From a virus, in IMG/VR virus record IMGVR_UViG_3300042691_016984, positions 1 through 31,204 of that record: 31,204 nt of DNA, one strand, 5' to 3'. The notes under the pieces were generated by a model. The model was given only the letters and a program-made list of their open reading frames with translations. It was not told where the DNA came from and ran no database searches. The position numbers and the translations under genes are program-made. How positions within the stretch are numbered: the stretch's first letter is position 1; each line of letters begins with the position of its first letter. Below, in pieces: positions 1-8,362 of the stretch.

Positions 1-52
1 AGGTCGTGCCTGCCGCTTGTAGTCCGAATGCTGCGAGTGCTGCTGCTGCCAT
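1..52 (-). CDS. Start of a further late structural gene (truncated by window edge)
   Basis: An ATG at 52 opens a frame that runs out of the window. Only about 17 residues are visible (MAAAALAAFGLQAAGT...), an alanine-rich, weakly hydrophobic start. A good Shine-Dalgarno (AGGAG) lies about 7 bases before the ATG and overlaps the stop of the nozzle gene, which ends 9 bases upstream. Podoviruses of this type often carry an internal virion or ejection protein after the tail nozzle gene, and small Ala/Gly-rich starts are common there. That role is inferred from position only. Confidence 0.7.
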   Translation of the reverse strand, partial: MAAAALAAFGLQAAGTT

Positions 53-61
53 GATGTGCTC

Positions 62-2392
62 CTATCTTGGGGACACGGTCACCTGCGGCACAACCGAAAG
101 CACGCTTAAGGGGAGCGGATCTTTCTGCTGGACCGTGACCACCGCGTTCTTCTCCCACTTGGCTACGGTCTGGACTTCGATGAGTCCGGTGACCGGGCGC
201 GTTGGGTCTTCGTAAGTCTCGTTGCTGCGCTGCTTGTACTCGCTCAAGTGGTTCTCGTCAGGCCCCACGAACACGCCGCGGGAGGACTCCACCATCATCG
301 AGACCTTGTGGATGATCTTGTTCTTATCGACAATCGTCTCGCCTGCAGGGTTGTCGATGGCGAGGGTCTGCATGGTCGAGGTGTAGGGAAGCCCGACGTG
401 GACTACCCCGCACGGACGGTTGAGCGTGATTGCACCGTTGGTCACCCTGCACGTTGGATGCACGTTGCCATCTGCCAGCACGCTTACGTCTTTGCCTTCC
501 AAGTGCGATAGACCAGAGATCTCGTCCACCATCTTTACCCAGGATGCCGTGGTGGTGAACCCGGTCGGCACGTCACGCGATGGCTGAACAACAACCGTGG
601 TGGTGTTGGTGTACGAGATGACCTTGAATCGGATAGACACCCCGTTGACGGTGAGCTCGTACGCGTTGCCAACGTCCGCTGAACTAAAGAAGCTTGCCGA
701 GCACACCAGTCGCATGGTGTCGCGAACCGTTGTGCCGGTGATGGCTTGCACGGTCATGGTGCGCGAAGTCACCGTGTTGTTGCCGTCGTAGGTGGCGCCG
801 CAATCCACGAAGAATGCGTCACGCTTGATGTCGATGGGTTGCGAGGTGTACCGGGGTGCGAAGCGCTCGATGTAGCGTTTGGTCACCCCGTTGATAGTGC
901 GGCGCACTACCACGTAGATGCCATCCTCGGTGCCTTCGGGAATGCACACCACGTCCTCATAAGCCCCATCCGTATCGTGACGGTGCCACCCCCACACGTC
1001 ATGCTCGCGCAGGTAGGTCAGGCCAAGCAGCACCCCGTCAGAGCGCACCACCCACACAATGGAGTGCGGAATCTGAGCGTAGTCCCATGCGGTCAACTGA
1101 TACCCGTCGAAGAGGTGCGCAGCAAACACGGTCAGGTCCCGCCCGTTGTACCCGTCAGACTGCAGGTCGTAGCGCAGGTCGCGAACGATGTTGCCTCTGG
1201 CTTGCACGTACAGAGCGTTGTTGCCAATCACGATGGGCGTGATCTTGGACGCACCTGAGTAGCCTTCCTGCTTGAGATTAATGGCAGAGGGTCGGATAAC
1301 TCCGTCAGAGTCGCCCTGCATGCGCCACTCCCCGCCAGAGGTGAGGATGAGCATCTGGCCGACCTCGATTAAGTGCCGCACCTCGTTCACCTGCCGACCG
1401 GCAATGGTGAAGGTCACCGCATCGTCATCCTGTAGGGGCGAGCGGATGGAAAAGTTGAGGAAGTTTCCGGTTCGCGACATCCACACCTTTTCGGGTTCGT
1501 TTATGGTGTTGGCGAACACTGCCCGTTGTTGGTAGTAGGAGACTGCTCCGGGATAACTCCCCGCCGCAGTAAAAGGGTTACGCGCCAGAGGTGGCGTTTG
1601 CTCGCTATTGGAACGCACGCTGCCGTCATCGACGAACGTGACCGTGGTGCCAGATCCGTCCCACCTTGCAGTCCCGACGTAACCGTACACGCCACTCCAG
1701 TTTGAGTAGACGTTGTATTCGTAAATGCCGGCAACGGTGTTGATGACTACTTCATTCCTGCGTTCCGTATCAATAGGCTTTACTGCTGTTACAGGCGCAC
1801 TTGGAACAGACTCTTCATAGGTGTCCTCCTTGACGCTTGTTACAACGTATTTGGTATTCAAGCTATCGCCTGGTGATATCGATCCACTACCCGCAAGGTT
1901 GACTTGCTTGATTGTTGTTGGAGAGATGCTTGGGCTGAAAACTGTAGCCGTCAAAGTCCATGACGTGTGCCCGGTTCGCGACAACCTACGTGGCGCATGA
2001 CTTTGGTGAACGAGCGTGATGACGTCCCCGGATTGGACGTACTGAATGTCGCGCAGTTGGCTCTCCAAGTACGGACTCGAAATCTCGTAGGGGATTCCGC
2101 CTGAGGTCAACTGCACCCCGTTGCGGATGAATCGGATGTACTGGTTGCCGAACTCAAGCACGTAGGTCTGATCGGCGTTGAAGATGAACTTGATCAAGCG
2201 CACCTGCTTGGTCGAGTCCTTGACCGAAGCAATGAACTTGGTGCCAGGACGGTTCGTCACCCCTCCGTGTCGCATGACGAGGAAGTTCTCGCACTGGCGA
2301 AGGCCGGTCTGGTACTTCGTCTGGTCAGAGCGTGCGTACAGTGACGGGGCAATCTCCCCGCCGGCGAAGGAGCGTTGAGACGTCGAGGGCAT
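62..2392 (-). CDS. Tail nozzle / tail tubular protein B-like (stabilisation protein)
   Basis: A 776-residue structural protein expected to form the distal tail tube (nozzle) below the adaptor ring. The N-terminal signature is typical of podophage nozzle or 'phage stabilisation' proteins: RSFAGGEIAPSLYARSD at residues 7-23, then CENFLVMRHGGVTNRPGTKF at about 34-53. The rest is beta-rich, with no membrane segment or enzyme motif. Its ATG overlaps the stop of the adaptor gene by one base (TAATG) and has no Shine-Dalgarno, so translation is probably coupled to the gene upstream. The length suits T7 gp12-like proteins (about 800 residues). The family call is from remembered sequence patterns plus gene order. 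Confidence 0.85.
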   Translation of the reverse strand: MPSTSQRSFAGGEIAPSLYARSDQTKYQTGLRQCENFLVMRHGGVTNRPGTKFIASVKDSTKQVRLIKFIFNADQTYVLEFGNQYIRFIRNGVQLTSGGIPYEISSPYLESQLRDIQYVQSGDVITLVHQSHAPRRLSRTGHTSWTLTATVFSPSISPTTIKQVNLAGSGSISPGDSLNTKYVVTSVKEDTYEESVPSAPVTAVKPIDTERRNEVVINTVAGIYEYNVYSNWSGVYGYVGTARWDGSGTTVTFVDDGSVRSNSEQTPPLARNPFTAAGSYPGAVSYYQQRAVFANTINEPEKVWMSRTGNFLNFSIRSPLQDDDAVTFTIAGRQVNEVRHLIEVGQMLILTSGGEWRMQGDSDGVIRPSAINLKQEGYSGASKITPIVIGNNALYVQARGNIVRDLRYDLQSDGYNGRDLTVFAAHLFDGYQLTAWDYAQIPHSIVWVVRSDGVLLGLTYLREHDVWGWHRHDTDGAYEDVVCIPEGTEDGIYVVVRRTINGVTKRYIERFAPRYTSQPIDIKRDAFFVDCGATYDGNNTVTSRTMTVQAITGTTVRDTMRLVCSASFFSSADVGNAYELTVNGVSIRFKVISYTNTTTVVVQPSRDVPTGFTTTASWVKMVDEISGLSHLEGKDVSVLADGNVHPTCRVTNGAITLNRPCGVVHVGLPYTSTMQTLAIDNPAGETIVDKNKIIHKVSMMVESSRGVFVGPDENHLSEYKQRSNETYEDPTRPVTGLIEVQTVAKWEKNAVVTVQQKDPLPLSVLSVVPQVTVSPR

Positions 2393-3069
2393 TAGGAGAT
2401 GGAGAAACCGCTAGGGAAGAGTCTGCTGACGGCATCGTCCCCAGCGAAAGTGTTCGTGGCATAGCCACGGGTGTTCAAGAACTCGGTGTCCACATCGCGC
2501 ACCGGTTCGCCTTCGTTGAAGACGATGCGCTGGGCGATGTCGCGTTCAGCCTGGTACATCTGAAGCGCCTGCTTGCGCAGTCCGTCTACTGCCGACAAAG
2601 GCATGGAGATTTCCGCGGCGAGCAACCACGCCAGAGCGGAGGAGAACGACGGATCGAACTGACCGGGGTCTTCCACCCGCTTGGTGTACTCGACCGCAGC
2701 GTCCTTCATGTTGGTCAGGATGATTCTGCCGGCTGAGTCTTGCCCGACCTCGAACGCTTCGGGGATGACCTGCCGCGGACCCATCGAGGTGAGGATGCGG
2801 CGGATGACCGTGGCGTCGGTGGGGTAGCGGTAGGCATACAACCACTCGCTTGCCCACGCCTGACCGTCGTTGTCCGAGACAAGCGCCAGAGTCGCGAACG
2901 CACGGGCGAAAGGCCAATGCACTTCACGCAACACCCGCTCACGACATTGGTCGTACAGGAGTTTGCACACCTGCGCTTCTTGAGAGGACTCGTTGAGCGA
3001 GTCGATGAACATGCTCACCCCGATACGGGCGAGTGCGGTGTTGCAGATTTGGACGACGGATGTGGACAT
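2392..3069 (-). CDS. Tail adaptor / tail tubular protein A-like
   Basis: A 225-residue protein like T7 gp11, the ring that joins portal and nozzle. The start (QICNTALARIGVSMFIDSL, residues 7-25) and the segment CRERVLREVHWPFARAFATL (about 42-61) are hallmarks of podophage adaptor proteins: a helical bundle first, then a mixed region. It lies directly before the nozzle gene, as in related phages, and shares one base with it. The ATG at 3069 has no Shine-Dalgarno; instead the leader contains a GC-rich hairpin (3078-3103). Length is normal for the family. Confidence 0.85.
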   Translation of the reverse strand: MSTSVVQICNTALARIGVSMFIDSLNESSQEAQVCKLLYDQCRERVLREVHWPFARAFATLALVSDNDGQAWASEWLYAYRYPTDATVIRRILTSMGPRQVIPEAFEVGQDSAGRIILTNMKDAAVEYTKRVEDPGQFDPSFSSALAWLLAAEISMPLSAVDGLRKQALQMYQAERDIAQRIVFNEGEPVRDVDTEFLNTRGYATNTFAGDDAVSRLFPSGFSIS

Positions 3070-3077
3070 GGATGAAA

Positions 3078-3103
3078 GAGGGGCGGGTTTCCCCGCCCCC
3101 CTC
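3078..3103 (-). terminator. GC-rich intercistronic hairpin before adaptor gene
   Basis: An inverted repeat of eight G/C pairs (GGGGCGGG against CCCGCCCC, about 3080-3099) with a four-base loop. It sits in the 37-base gap between the small 64-residue gene and the adaptor gene. On the minus strand it is followed only by CTCTTTC, so the U-tract is poor. It could be a leaky terminator or an mRNA-stabilising or translation-attenuating element. The structure is visible in sequence; the role is inferred. Confidence 0.45.
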
Positions 3104-3106
3104 TAA

Positions 3107-3301
3107 CTATTTGCGCTTCGGTTTGGGGTCCTCGCTCGCGTCCGTCTCGGGCGCGGGGGCTTCCGGTTTCGGCATGGGGATGACCTCCATCCATGCCTTG
3201 CTGACGAACTTCTCGTCGGCGAGCGTGAGCTCGTCGCCGGGACGCCGCAACTGGTTGCCGATGAACCCGGCTTGAGTGACTCTGACGCGAACGTGTGCCA
3301 T
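3107..3301 (-). CDS. Small conserved-type phage protein between cement and adaptor genes
   Basis: 64 residues with a compact beta-type start (MAHVRVRVTQAGFIGNQLRR) and a charged, Pro-rich tail ending in PKPKRK. Small proteins with an 'FIGN..RRPGDEF'-like stretch commonly lie between capsid and tail genes in phages, but I know no established function. It starts 9 bases after the stop of the cement gene. AAGG formed around that stop is the only possible, weak ribosome site. The position suggests a minor head or head-tail joining protein, which is a guess. Confidence 0.7.
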   Translation of the reverse strand: MAHVRVRVTQAGFIGNQLRRPGDELTLADEKFVSKAWMEVIPMPKPEAPAPETDASEDPKPKRK

Positions 3302-3310
3302 AACCTAGCC

Positions 3311-3766
3311 TTAGCCGATGACGATTGCGTCCGTGTAGTTCTTGACCGCAGTGACACCGCGAACAAGCGCCGCCTTGTAGGTCGCCACAGGCGAGGTCCC
3401 GCCTTGGGTGAACTTCAAGCGCACGAACTGCTTGTAGTCGCCGAAAGGCAAGCACGCATTAAGCACGTGCCCCCCGCCAATAGGCAACGCAATCGGCCCG
3501 TAGGTCGCGATGGTTGCCGGCGAACTGAACGCTGCGGTGCTGTCGGTTTCGATGAGGATCGTCACCGTTGGCGAGGTTCCCGTCACGCCGCTTGCATTAA
3601 CCTGCAGGTAGACGTCTTCGCCCACGCCGAGGTCTTTTGCTACGTTGCTTCCGCCCACTCCGTTATAGAAGGGCCCGATGTCGATGGTGTCGGTCGAAGC
3701 CGTTGCGGTTGTGCCGCTGATTGCCTGACCGTCGCTGAACATGTTCTGTCTGTCGAAGATAGCCAT
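3311..3766 (-). CDS. Capsid cement (decoration) protein, Bbp16-like
   Basis: 151 residues, rich in Thr/Ser/Gly/Val, predicted all-beta. The N-terminus (MAIFDRQNMFSDGQAISGTT, then TDTIDIG) matches the pattern of Bbp16-family cement proteins, which sit on the outside of BPP-1-type capsids and stabilise them. It lies immediately after the coat gene, as in that family. The leader has AAGAGA about 12 bases before the ATG, a modest ribosome site, and a strong hairpin lies between coat and cement genes. The family call rests on the N-terminal motif and synteny. Confidence 0.8.
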   Translation of the reverse strand: MAIFDRQNMFSDGQAISGTTATASTDTIDIGPFYNGVGGSNVAKDLGVGEDVYLQVNASGVTGTSPTVTILIETDSTAAFSSPATIATYGPIALPIGGGHVLNACLPFGDYKQFVRLKFTQGGTSPVATYKAALVRGVTAVKNYTDAIVIG

Positions 3767-3796
3767 AATGCTGATTCTCTTTGAGGTGTTGGTTGT

Positions 3797-3816
3797 GCCC
3801 CCGGTTACCCGGGGGC
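3797..3816 (-). terminator. Strong hairpin between coat and cement genes
   Basis: GCCCCCGG (3797-3804) pairs with CCGGGGGC (3809-3816) across a four-base loop. It lies just downstream of the coat stop in transcript direction. There is no U-run on the minus strand, so full termination is unlikely. A partial stop, or a 3' stabiliser that raises coat over downstream mRNA, fits the position better. Confidence 0.45.
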
Positions 3817-3823
3817 GTTAGGG

Positions 3824-4819
3824 TTAGGCGACGACCGACTCGGTTTCGAGGATCTGGTCGCAGGTTTCGATGCGAATCCCGCGGAACTTCGTCACCGGCT
3901 TACCATCGACGTTGTCGATGTTCAACTGGTAGGACGACTTGTTCAGCGCCTGGATGTCGAGCATCTCGCGCACCGTGCGGTTGCAGTAGAACACCGGACG
4001 TCCAGAGGACAGGTCAGGCAAGCGGTGGATTGCCTTAATCATCAGTTTGATGAGGTCGGCAGCACCAGACTCGCTTACGAGGTTGGACACGTCGATGTTG
4101 GCGATACGAACCGCATAGCGCCAGTCGCGCACTGCAAGTCCGCACTTCCATTGCCACCGGTCGATGAACGCTTTCATGCGCCCCGTCCCGATGCCAACGC
4201 CCGTCTGAATCATCTGCTCGCCCAAGTCCTCGTGGATGAGGCCGGCTTTCGATGCCTTCGGGTAGATGCCACTGATGGTGTTCTCGCCCCACGCAACAAG
4301 CCAGATTGACGTGTTGTCGGACCCAGCGCCACCGGCACTGAGGATGTTCTGGCTGTTCGTTCCCGACAGGGAAGCGTAGCGAGGTGCAAGCCCCGTGAAG
4401 TACTCGGGGGTGATCGCAGCGTTCCCGTAGAAGAGCGTCTGCGCCATCGTCTGGTTCATCGCTTCGATGAAGGCCGCGGCCTCAGAGAGGCGGAAGCCGG
4501 CATCGTTGCCGTTGAGTTTGACGAGGTCAGCGTCCACTTCGGAGATTGCCTCGAACATCGCGCACTGCTCGTCGATTTGAGCGGTGGTGGATTTCGAAGG
4601 AACGACCCCTTCGTTGAGCCGACGAGCGGTCACGGTCGGAAGACCGATGCGCACCGTGGTGCGGTGTCCGGTCGGGAGATTCCCTTCCTTCCACAACATG
4701 TCGTCGAGGATCGCGTTACGTTGCCGCAGAAGTTCCACGATCATAGGAACTTTGCCGTCTGGGTCGAGACGCTTCGCGTGGTCCGCGAGCGTTGCGACAT
4801 TGGATGCAAGTGTAGCCAT
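3824..4819 (-). CDS. Major capsid (coat) protein, Bbp17-like
   Basis: 331 residues. Order and length fit the HK97-fold coat of BPP-1-type podoviruses, and the gene sits between the scaffold-like and cement genes. Recognisable stretches are DPDGKVPMIVELLRQRNAIL near residue 19, TGHRTTVRIGLPTVTARRLN near 50, IGTGRMKAFIDRWQWKCGLA near 210, and a C-terminal GRPVFYCNRTVREMLDIQ segment. No signal or membrane segment is present. The ATG has no clear Shine-Dalgarno, although 'aacctact' precedes it, similar to other late-gene leaders here. The assignment is family knowledge plus synteny. Confidence 0.88.
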   Translation of the reverse strand: MATLASNVATLADHAKRLDPDGKVPMIVELLRQRNAILDDMLWKEGNLPTGHRTTVRIGLPTVTARRLNEGVVPSKSTTAQIDEQCAMFEAISEVDADLVKLNGNDAGFRLSEAAAFIEAMNQTMAQTLFYGNAAITPEYFTGLAPRYASLSGTNSQNILSAGGAGSDNTSIWLVAWGENTISGIYPKASKAGLIHEDLGEQMIQTGVGIGTGRMKAFIDRWQWKCGLAVRDWRYAVRIANIDVSNLVSESGAADLIKLMIKAIHRLPDLSSGRPVFYCNRTVREMLDIQALNKSSYQLNIDNVDGKPVTKFRGIRIETCDQILETESVVA

Positions 4820-4828
4820 AGTAGGTTG

Positions 4829-5491
4829 TTACTCTGATTTGTTAGCCGACATGCTGGGGTAGAAAGCCTCGGCGAATGATTTTTGGGCACGTGCGGGTTG
4901 GGACGATGTGGTCACCATCTTGTCCTCGCGCATGGCTTTACCGACCCGGGCAAGTAACCTGATCAACTCAGGATGATTGCCTACCCCGGACTGGTTCAGC
5001 ATGTTCTTGAACTCAGGACTGCCGAACTTATCCAATGCCGTTCTGGCATCGTTGACGCTCGACTGAAAGTTGCCCCCGCCGATCTCTTTGTCGGCTTGAG
5101 CATCCTTGGCCCATTGTTCGGTTTTCTCACGCACCTGCACTGCGTTGCGCTCGCTCACCGAGGACAAGAGTCCTGAGTCGCGTTCGACCAGTTTCTGCGC
5201 TGCCTCCTGCGAGAGTCCAAGTTCCTTGGCCAGGGCCTTGGTTTGCTCGAGGTATGAGGCATCCAGATTCGAGCCCTCCGGTAACTTCAACTCGAAGTCG
5301 GATTGCTGAGTCTGGGCGTTGCCACTGGTGGCATTGCCGGTTTGTGAGTTTGCTGCGGCGGATTGCTGCGTGCCCTGCTGGCCATCGGCACTCGCCGGGG
5401 TCTGCTGGGGTTGCGTTGCGCTCGTACCGTCAGCACTGGTTTGCTGGCCCGTGGGTGAAGCCTGGGAGCCGGCGATTAAGGTGTCAGACAT
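4829..5491 (-). CDS. Scaffold-like protein preceding coat gene
   Basis: 220 residues. The first 65 or so are a low-complexity, disordered Gln/Ser/Ala/Thr/Gly tract. A helical segment follows (about 66-160: LEQTKALAKELGLSQEAAQK, then a charged coiled-coil-like part). The C-terminal part reads KFGSPEFKNMLNQSGVGNHP and LIRLLARVGKAMREDKMV. A disordered N-terminus, helical core and position right before the coat gene are typical of podovirus scaffolding proteins. No protease motif is visible. GAGA lies about 8 bases before the ATG. Confidence 0.75.
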   Translation of the reverse strand: MSDTLIAGSQASPTGQQTSADGTSATQPQQTPASADGQQGTQQSAAANSQTGNATSGNAQTQQSDFELKLPEGSNLDASYLEQTKALAKELGLSQEAAQKLVERDSGLLSSVSERNAVQVREKTEQWAKDAQADKEIGGGNFQSSVNDARTALDKFGSPEFKNMLNQSGVGNHPELIRLLARVGKAMREDKMVTTSSQPARAQKSFAEAFYPSMSANKSE

Positions 5492-5541
5492 ACTTGATTC
5501 TCAGAGTGGTGAGATGGTTTCAAATGCGTCCATCAGAAAAC

Positions 5542-6789
5542 TTACAACTCCGCATCGAGCCATGACGCACCAGTCGTCGTGACGATGCGTGTGGCCTGCC
5601 CTGCCGTGGCGCCGGTGACCGTCCCGTTAAACAGTGCCGTCAGGTAAGTGGTGTTCGACAACGACGGAGAGGTGACGGAAATGTTGGAAACCCCTTGCGC
5701 CTGTATCGTTCCAGCAGAAAGGGTTGGTGCCGTGCGCATTGGAATAAAGAAGCGAATAGCCCCTCGCACCGCAGCAGTCGTTGTAAAGCCACCGGCGAAC
5801 TCACCCAGCGACTGGTAGTAGCGCATGCACTGCTCTAACTCCATTGCAACCGACTTCGTCTCAAACGTGGTTGCCACGCTACCGACCTCAAGCTGGAAGT
5901 CGCCGATTGCAAACACCTTGGCACTGAGTGCGCCCAAGCCAGAGAACATGATGCGCACGTCAAGCCCGTTGCTCGCATCACTGCTTCCGATGGTGAAGGT
6001 CGCGCTGATGGAGGTCCACGTAGCGCTTGGGACACTACCTGCAGACTTGGTGCTATCCACCTGAGTGACAGCAGAGAAACTGTCTGCAGAGTTTGCCTTG
6101 TAGAGAAGCGCCTGCATTGCAACGGATGACCCAGCAGTGTGGTACACCTTACAGGAAACCGTGACGGTCTTTGCGTTGAGCACGCGGGAGTTCAGCGATT
6201 CGATGCGCTGACCGAACACAATGGTGCCGCTACCCGACGTGGTAACAGTGACGGACTGCCCGAGCCCCGTCGTCGTCCCGCTGTTGGACACCTGCGTGAT
6301 GCTGGTGCTTGAGAGAGTGCTAAAGCCAGAAGGCAGGCAGTAGATGCGGTCGCACCCACCGTATGTAGCAGATCCGTTGACTGCGGCGACCGAACCGCGT
6401 TGCGCGATGCGGCAGTCACCGTTGATAAGGAAGTTGCGGAAAGGAACTAGAGCAGCGCTCGTCTGCGTGGTGTTGTCAGGAAACTTGACGGACCCGACTT
6501 GCGCGGCGCCCGTGACGGTCAGCGACTGCCCTTCGATGGCGCCCGAAGCGTCGATGGAGGTGACGCCTGTTCCGTTGTTGATGGTCAGTGCGCCGGTGAG
6601 CGTCCCGCCAGTAGTCTGCAATGCGTTGGCCGAGGCGATGTTCGCGACGGTGTTGTCCTCAAGTTTCAAAAACACGTCACCGGTGAAGGTGTTCGTGGCG
6701 AGCTCACCGACCAACAATGCAGAGGCTGAAGGCCCTGTCGTGGACCCTGCGGTCGAGTTTCTCTTGGGTACGATTGGGTTGATCGGCAT
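5542..6789 (-). CDS. Tail fibre / receptor-binding-type protein with shared N-terminal anchor
   Basis: 415 residues in three parts. Residues 1-50 are an anchor module (INPIVPKRNSTAGSTTGPSA ... GELATNTFTGDVFLKLEDN) also found at the start of the proteins at 6855-8018 and 8030-8317. About 50-115 is a beta-repeat linker (GALTINNGTG, VTGAAQVGSVKFPDNTTQT). About 116-415 begins RNFLINGDCRIAQRG, a start seen in phage carbohydrate-binding or lectin-like fibre domains, and continues Ser/Thr-rich and all-beta. No glycosidase motif is recognised. It has no Shine-Dalgarno and lies between the collagen-like fibre and the scaffold gene, an unusual place for a fibre gene. The receptor-binding role is inferred. 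Confidence 0.72.
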   Translation of the reverse strand: MPINPIVPKRNSTAGSTTGPSASALLVGELATNTFTGDVFLKLEDNTVANIASANALQTTGGTLTGALTINNGTGVTSIDASGAIEGQSLTVTGAAQVGSVKFPDNTTQTSAALVPFRNFLINGDCRIAQRGSVAAVNGSATYGGCDRIYCLPSGFSTLSSTSITQVSNSGTTTGLGQSVTVTTSGSGTIVFGQRIESLNSRVLNAKTVTVSCKVYHTAGSSVAMQALLYKANSADSFSAVTQVDSTKSAGSVPSATWTSISATFTIGSSDASNGLDVRIMFSGLGALSAKVFAIGDFQLEVGSVATTFETKSVAMELEQCMRYYQSLGEFAGGFTTTAAVRGAIRFFIPMRTAPTLSAGTIQAQGVSNISVTSPSLSNTTYLTALFNGTVTGATAGQATRIVTTTGASWLDAEL

Positions 6790-6813
6790 GGCTTAGAAAG
6801 TTCGATTGAAGTA

Positions 6814-6840
6814 CCGGCCCCATCGTGAAGATGGGACCGG
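6814..6840 (-). terminator. Hairpin after collagen-like fibre gene
   Basis: In minus-strand RNA, CCGGUCCCAUC pairs with GAUGGGGCCGG: eleven pairs including one G-U, with a five-base loop. On the plus strand the same spot is an A-C mismatch, so the fold favours the minus transcript. No U-tract follows, so it is more likely an attenuator or stabiliser than a full terminator. Confidence 0.4.
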
Positions 6841-6854
6841 CAAACTGTTGCGGA

Positions 6855-8018
6855 TTAATAAGTTCCGCCAGAGATGGCATCGCCATCAACGATGACTGTT
6901 TCTGGGTAGTACACCGTACCGTCAAACACCAAGGCTTGCCCGTTGGTCGGCGCCGTCGTGGAGACGTTGTATCCGCGAATCGACTCGGCATTGCCGTTTG
7001 AAGGACCCTGCGGACCCGTTTCCCCTTGAGGACCTTGAGGACCCTGTGGCCCGGTCTCCCCTTGAATCCCTTGAGGACCTTGCTCCCCTTGAGGACCTTG
7101 AGGCCCCATCTCCCCCTGCGGACCCTGAGGACCAGTTTCCCCTGTGGCACCGGTGACACCTTGAGGACCTTGAGGACCTTGTTCCCCCTGAGGCCCAGCG
7201 ACCCCTTGGATACCTTGAGGGCCTTGTTCCCCTTGAGGGCCTTGAGGACCAGTCTCCCCTGTAGCGCCAGTCGGCCCCGGTTCACCCTGAGGACCTTGCG
7301 CCCCCGTGTTCCCGATTTCCCCCTGCAGACCTTGAGGACCCTGTTCCCCTTGAGGCCCGGGTGCTCCAGTTTCACCTTGAGGACCCTGAGGGCCTTGAGG
7401 ACCAACTTCCCCCTGAGGACCTTGTGGTCCAGTCTCCCCTTGAGGACCTGAATCGGGTTGCGCAGGTGCCCACTCGCTACCGTTGAACTTCAGCACCTGG
7501 TTGGCCGAAGGCACGGTTGATGAAAACGACTGCCCTTGAATCTTGGACACCGTTGGGTTCGGGTACGTCCCCGACAAATCCCCGCCGGCATTTCCGGTGG
7601 GAGCTCCACCAGAAATGATGGCCACGTATCCAGAACCGCCCCAGCGATAGGACGTGTTCTCGTCGAGTGCCACGTAAATCTTGCCAGTCTCCCCTGTGCC
7701 GGGGAACGAAGCCACGTTGGCATACTCCTCAACGTCATCGACGTAGGAGGGCAAGTAGGTGGAGTCAATAAGACCACTACCATTCAGCGGAGCGATACCG
7801 TTTGCCTGACCAACGCTCGAGGAAGCTACTGCGCCGACGTCGCTTGCGCTGATGTCGGACGTTGCCTTGAACTCTTTGACGCTGTTGTCTTCGGTCTTGA
7901 TGTACAGGCGCCCGAGAAACGCGTTCGACGCGATTTCAGCGACCTGCAGGTTGGATGAGGAAGGTCCTGCGGACGATCCGCCCAATCCGTTTGTTTTTGG
8001 AATAATGGGATTAGCCAT
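6855..8018 (-). CDS. Collagen-like tail fibre
   Basis: 387 residues. Residues 1-50 are the shared anchor ([17 protein letters not shown] ... [18 protein letters not shown]). About 80-130 ([39 protein letters not shown]) is a small beta domain common in phage fibres. About 138-188 ([33 protein letters not shown]) is a linker also used twice in the large fibre at 8855-11875. Residues 191-340 are fifty uninterrupted Gly-X-Y triplets, so the protein is expected to trimerise as a collagen-like stalk. The C-terminal cap ends GDAISGGTY, like the neighbouring short protein. GAGAG about 9 bases upstream is a possible ribosome site. Confidence 0.85.
   Translation of the reverse strand: MANPIIPKTNGLGGSSAGPSSSNLQVAEIASNAFLGRLYIKTEDNSVKEFKATSDISASDVGAVASSSVGQANGIAPLNGSGLIDSTYLPSYVDDVEEYANVASFPGTGETGKIYVALDENTSYRWGGSGYVAIISGGAPTGNAGGDLSGTYPNPTVSKIQGQSFSSTVPSANQVLKFNGSEWAPAQPDSGPQGETGPQGPQGEVGPQGPQGPQGETGAPGPQGEQGPQGLQGEIGNTGAQGPQGEPGPTGATGETGPQGPQGEQGPQGIQGVAGPQGEQGPQGPQGVTGATGETGPQGPQGEMGPQGPQGEQGPQGIQGETGPQGPQGPQGETGPQGPSNGNAESIRGYNVSTTAPTNGQALVFDGTVYYPETVIVDGDAISGGTY
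6999..7448 (-). repeat. Collagen-like Gly-X-Y coding repeat
   Basis: About 450 bp encode fifty Gly-X-Y triplets, mostly GPQ, GEQ, GET and GAT. At DNA level this is a degenerate 9/18-bp repeat (ggaccttga-type units), a likely site of slippage and length variation. It also creates long spurious open frames on the other strand. Confidence 0.9.
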
Positions 8019-8029
8019 GTCTTTTTCTC

Positions 8030-8317
8030 TCAGTAGGTTCCACCGGTTAACTGGTCGCCATTCTTGAGAATAAGCTGACCGTTGACTGTCGGTGTGCCAG
8101 TCAAAGCGGGTGATTGAAGTGGCGCCGCGCCAGCAACATCCGACACTTCCAAGGTCTCCACAGGCTTGTATGAGGCGAGCGTCTCGGCACCCGTGCGCAT
8201 GTACAGTTTCCCGTCAGTTCGGTTGCTTGCAATCTCGCCAATCTGCAAGGCTTGCACCTCAGGTCCAGCGGTGGACCCGTCGATAGCGTTCGTCTTTGGA
8301 ATGACCGCAGATGCCAT
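8030..8317 (-). CDS. Short tail protein: anchor module plus small cap
   Basis: 95 residues. The first 50 or so match the anchor module of the two fibre proteins nearby ([37 protein letters not shown]). The rest is [20 protein letters not shown], a fibre-type linker, and an end (DQLTGGTY) that echoes the end of the collagen-like protein (AISGGTY). It may occupy the same attachment site as the longer fibres but without a stalk, or be a reduced relic. There is no Shine-Dalgarno. It ends 11 bases before the collagen-like gene. Confidence 0.72.
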   Translation of the reverse strand: MASAVIPKTNAIDGSTAGPEVQALQIGEIASNRTDGKLYMRTGAETLASYKPVETLEVSDVAGAAPLQSPALTGTPTVNGQLILKNGDQLTGGTY

Positions 8318-8362
8318 GATTTTCAGCGTGGGAACATGGATTCAAAAGCGTCCACAACAAAC

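Noticed and set aside
7026-7451. Plus-strand frame rich in Leu/Arg/Thr repeats, and a minus-frame KALKVLKV-type repeat
   Set aside because: Both are shadows of the collagen-coding repeat.
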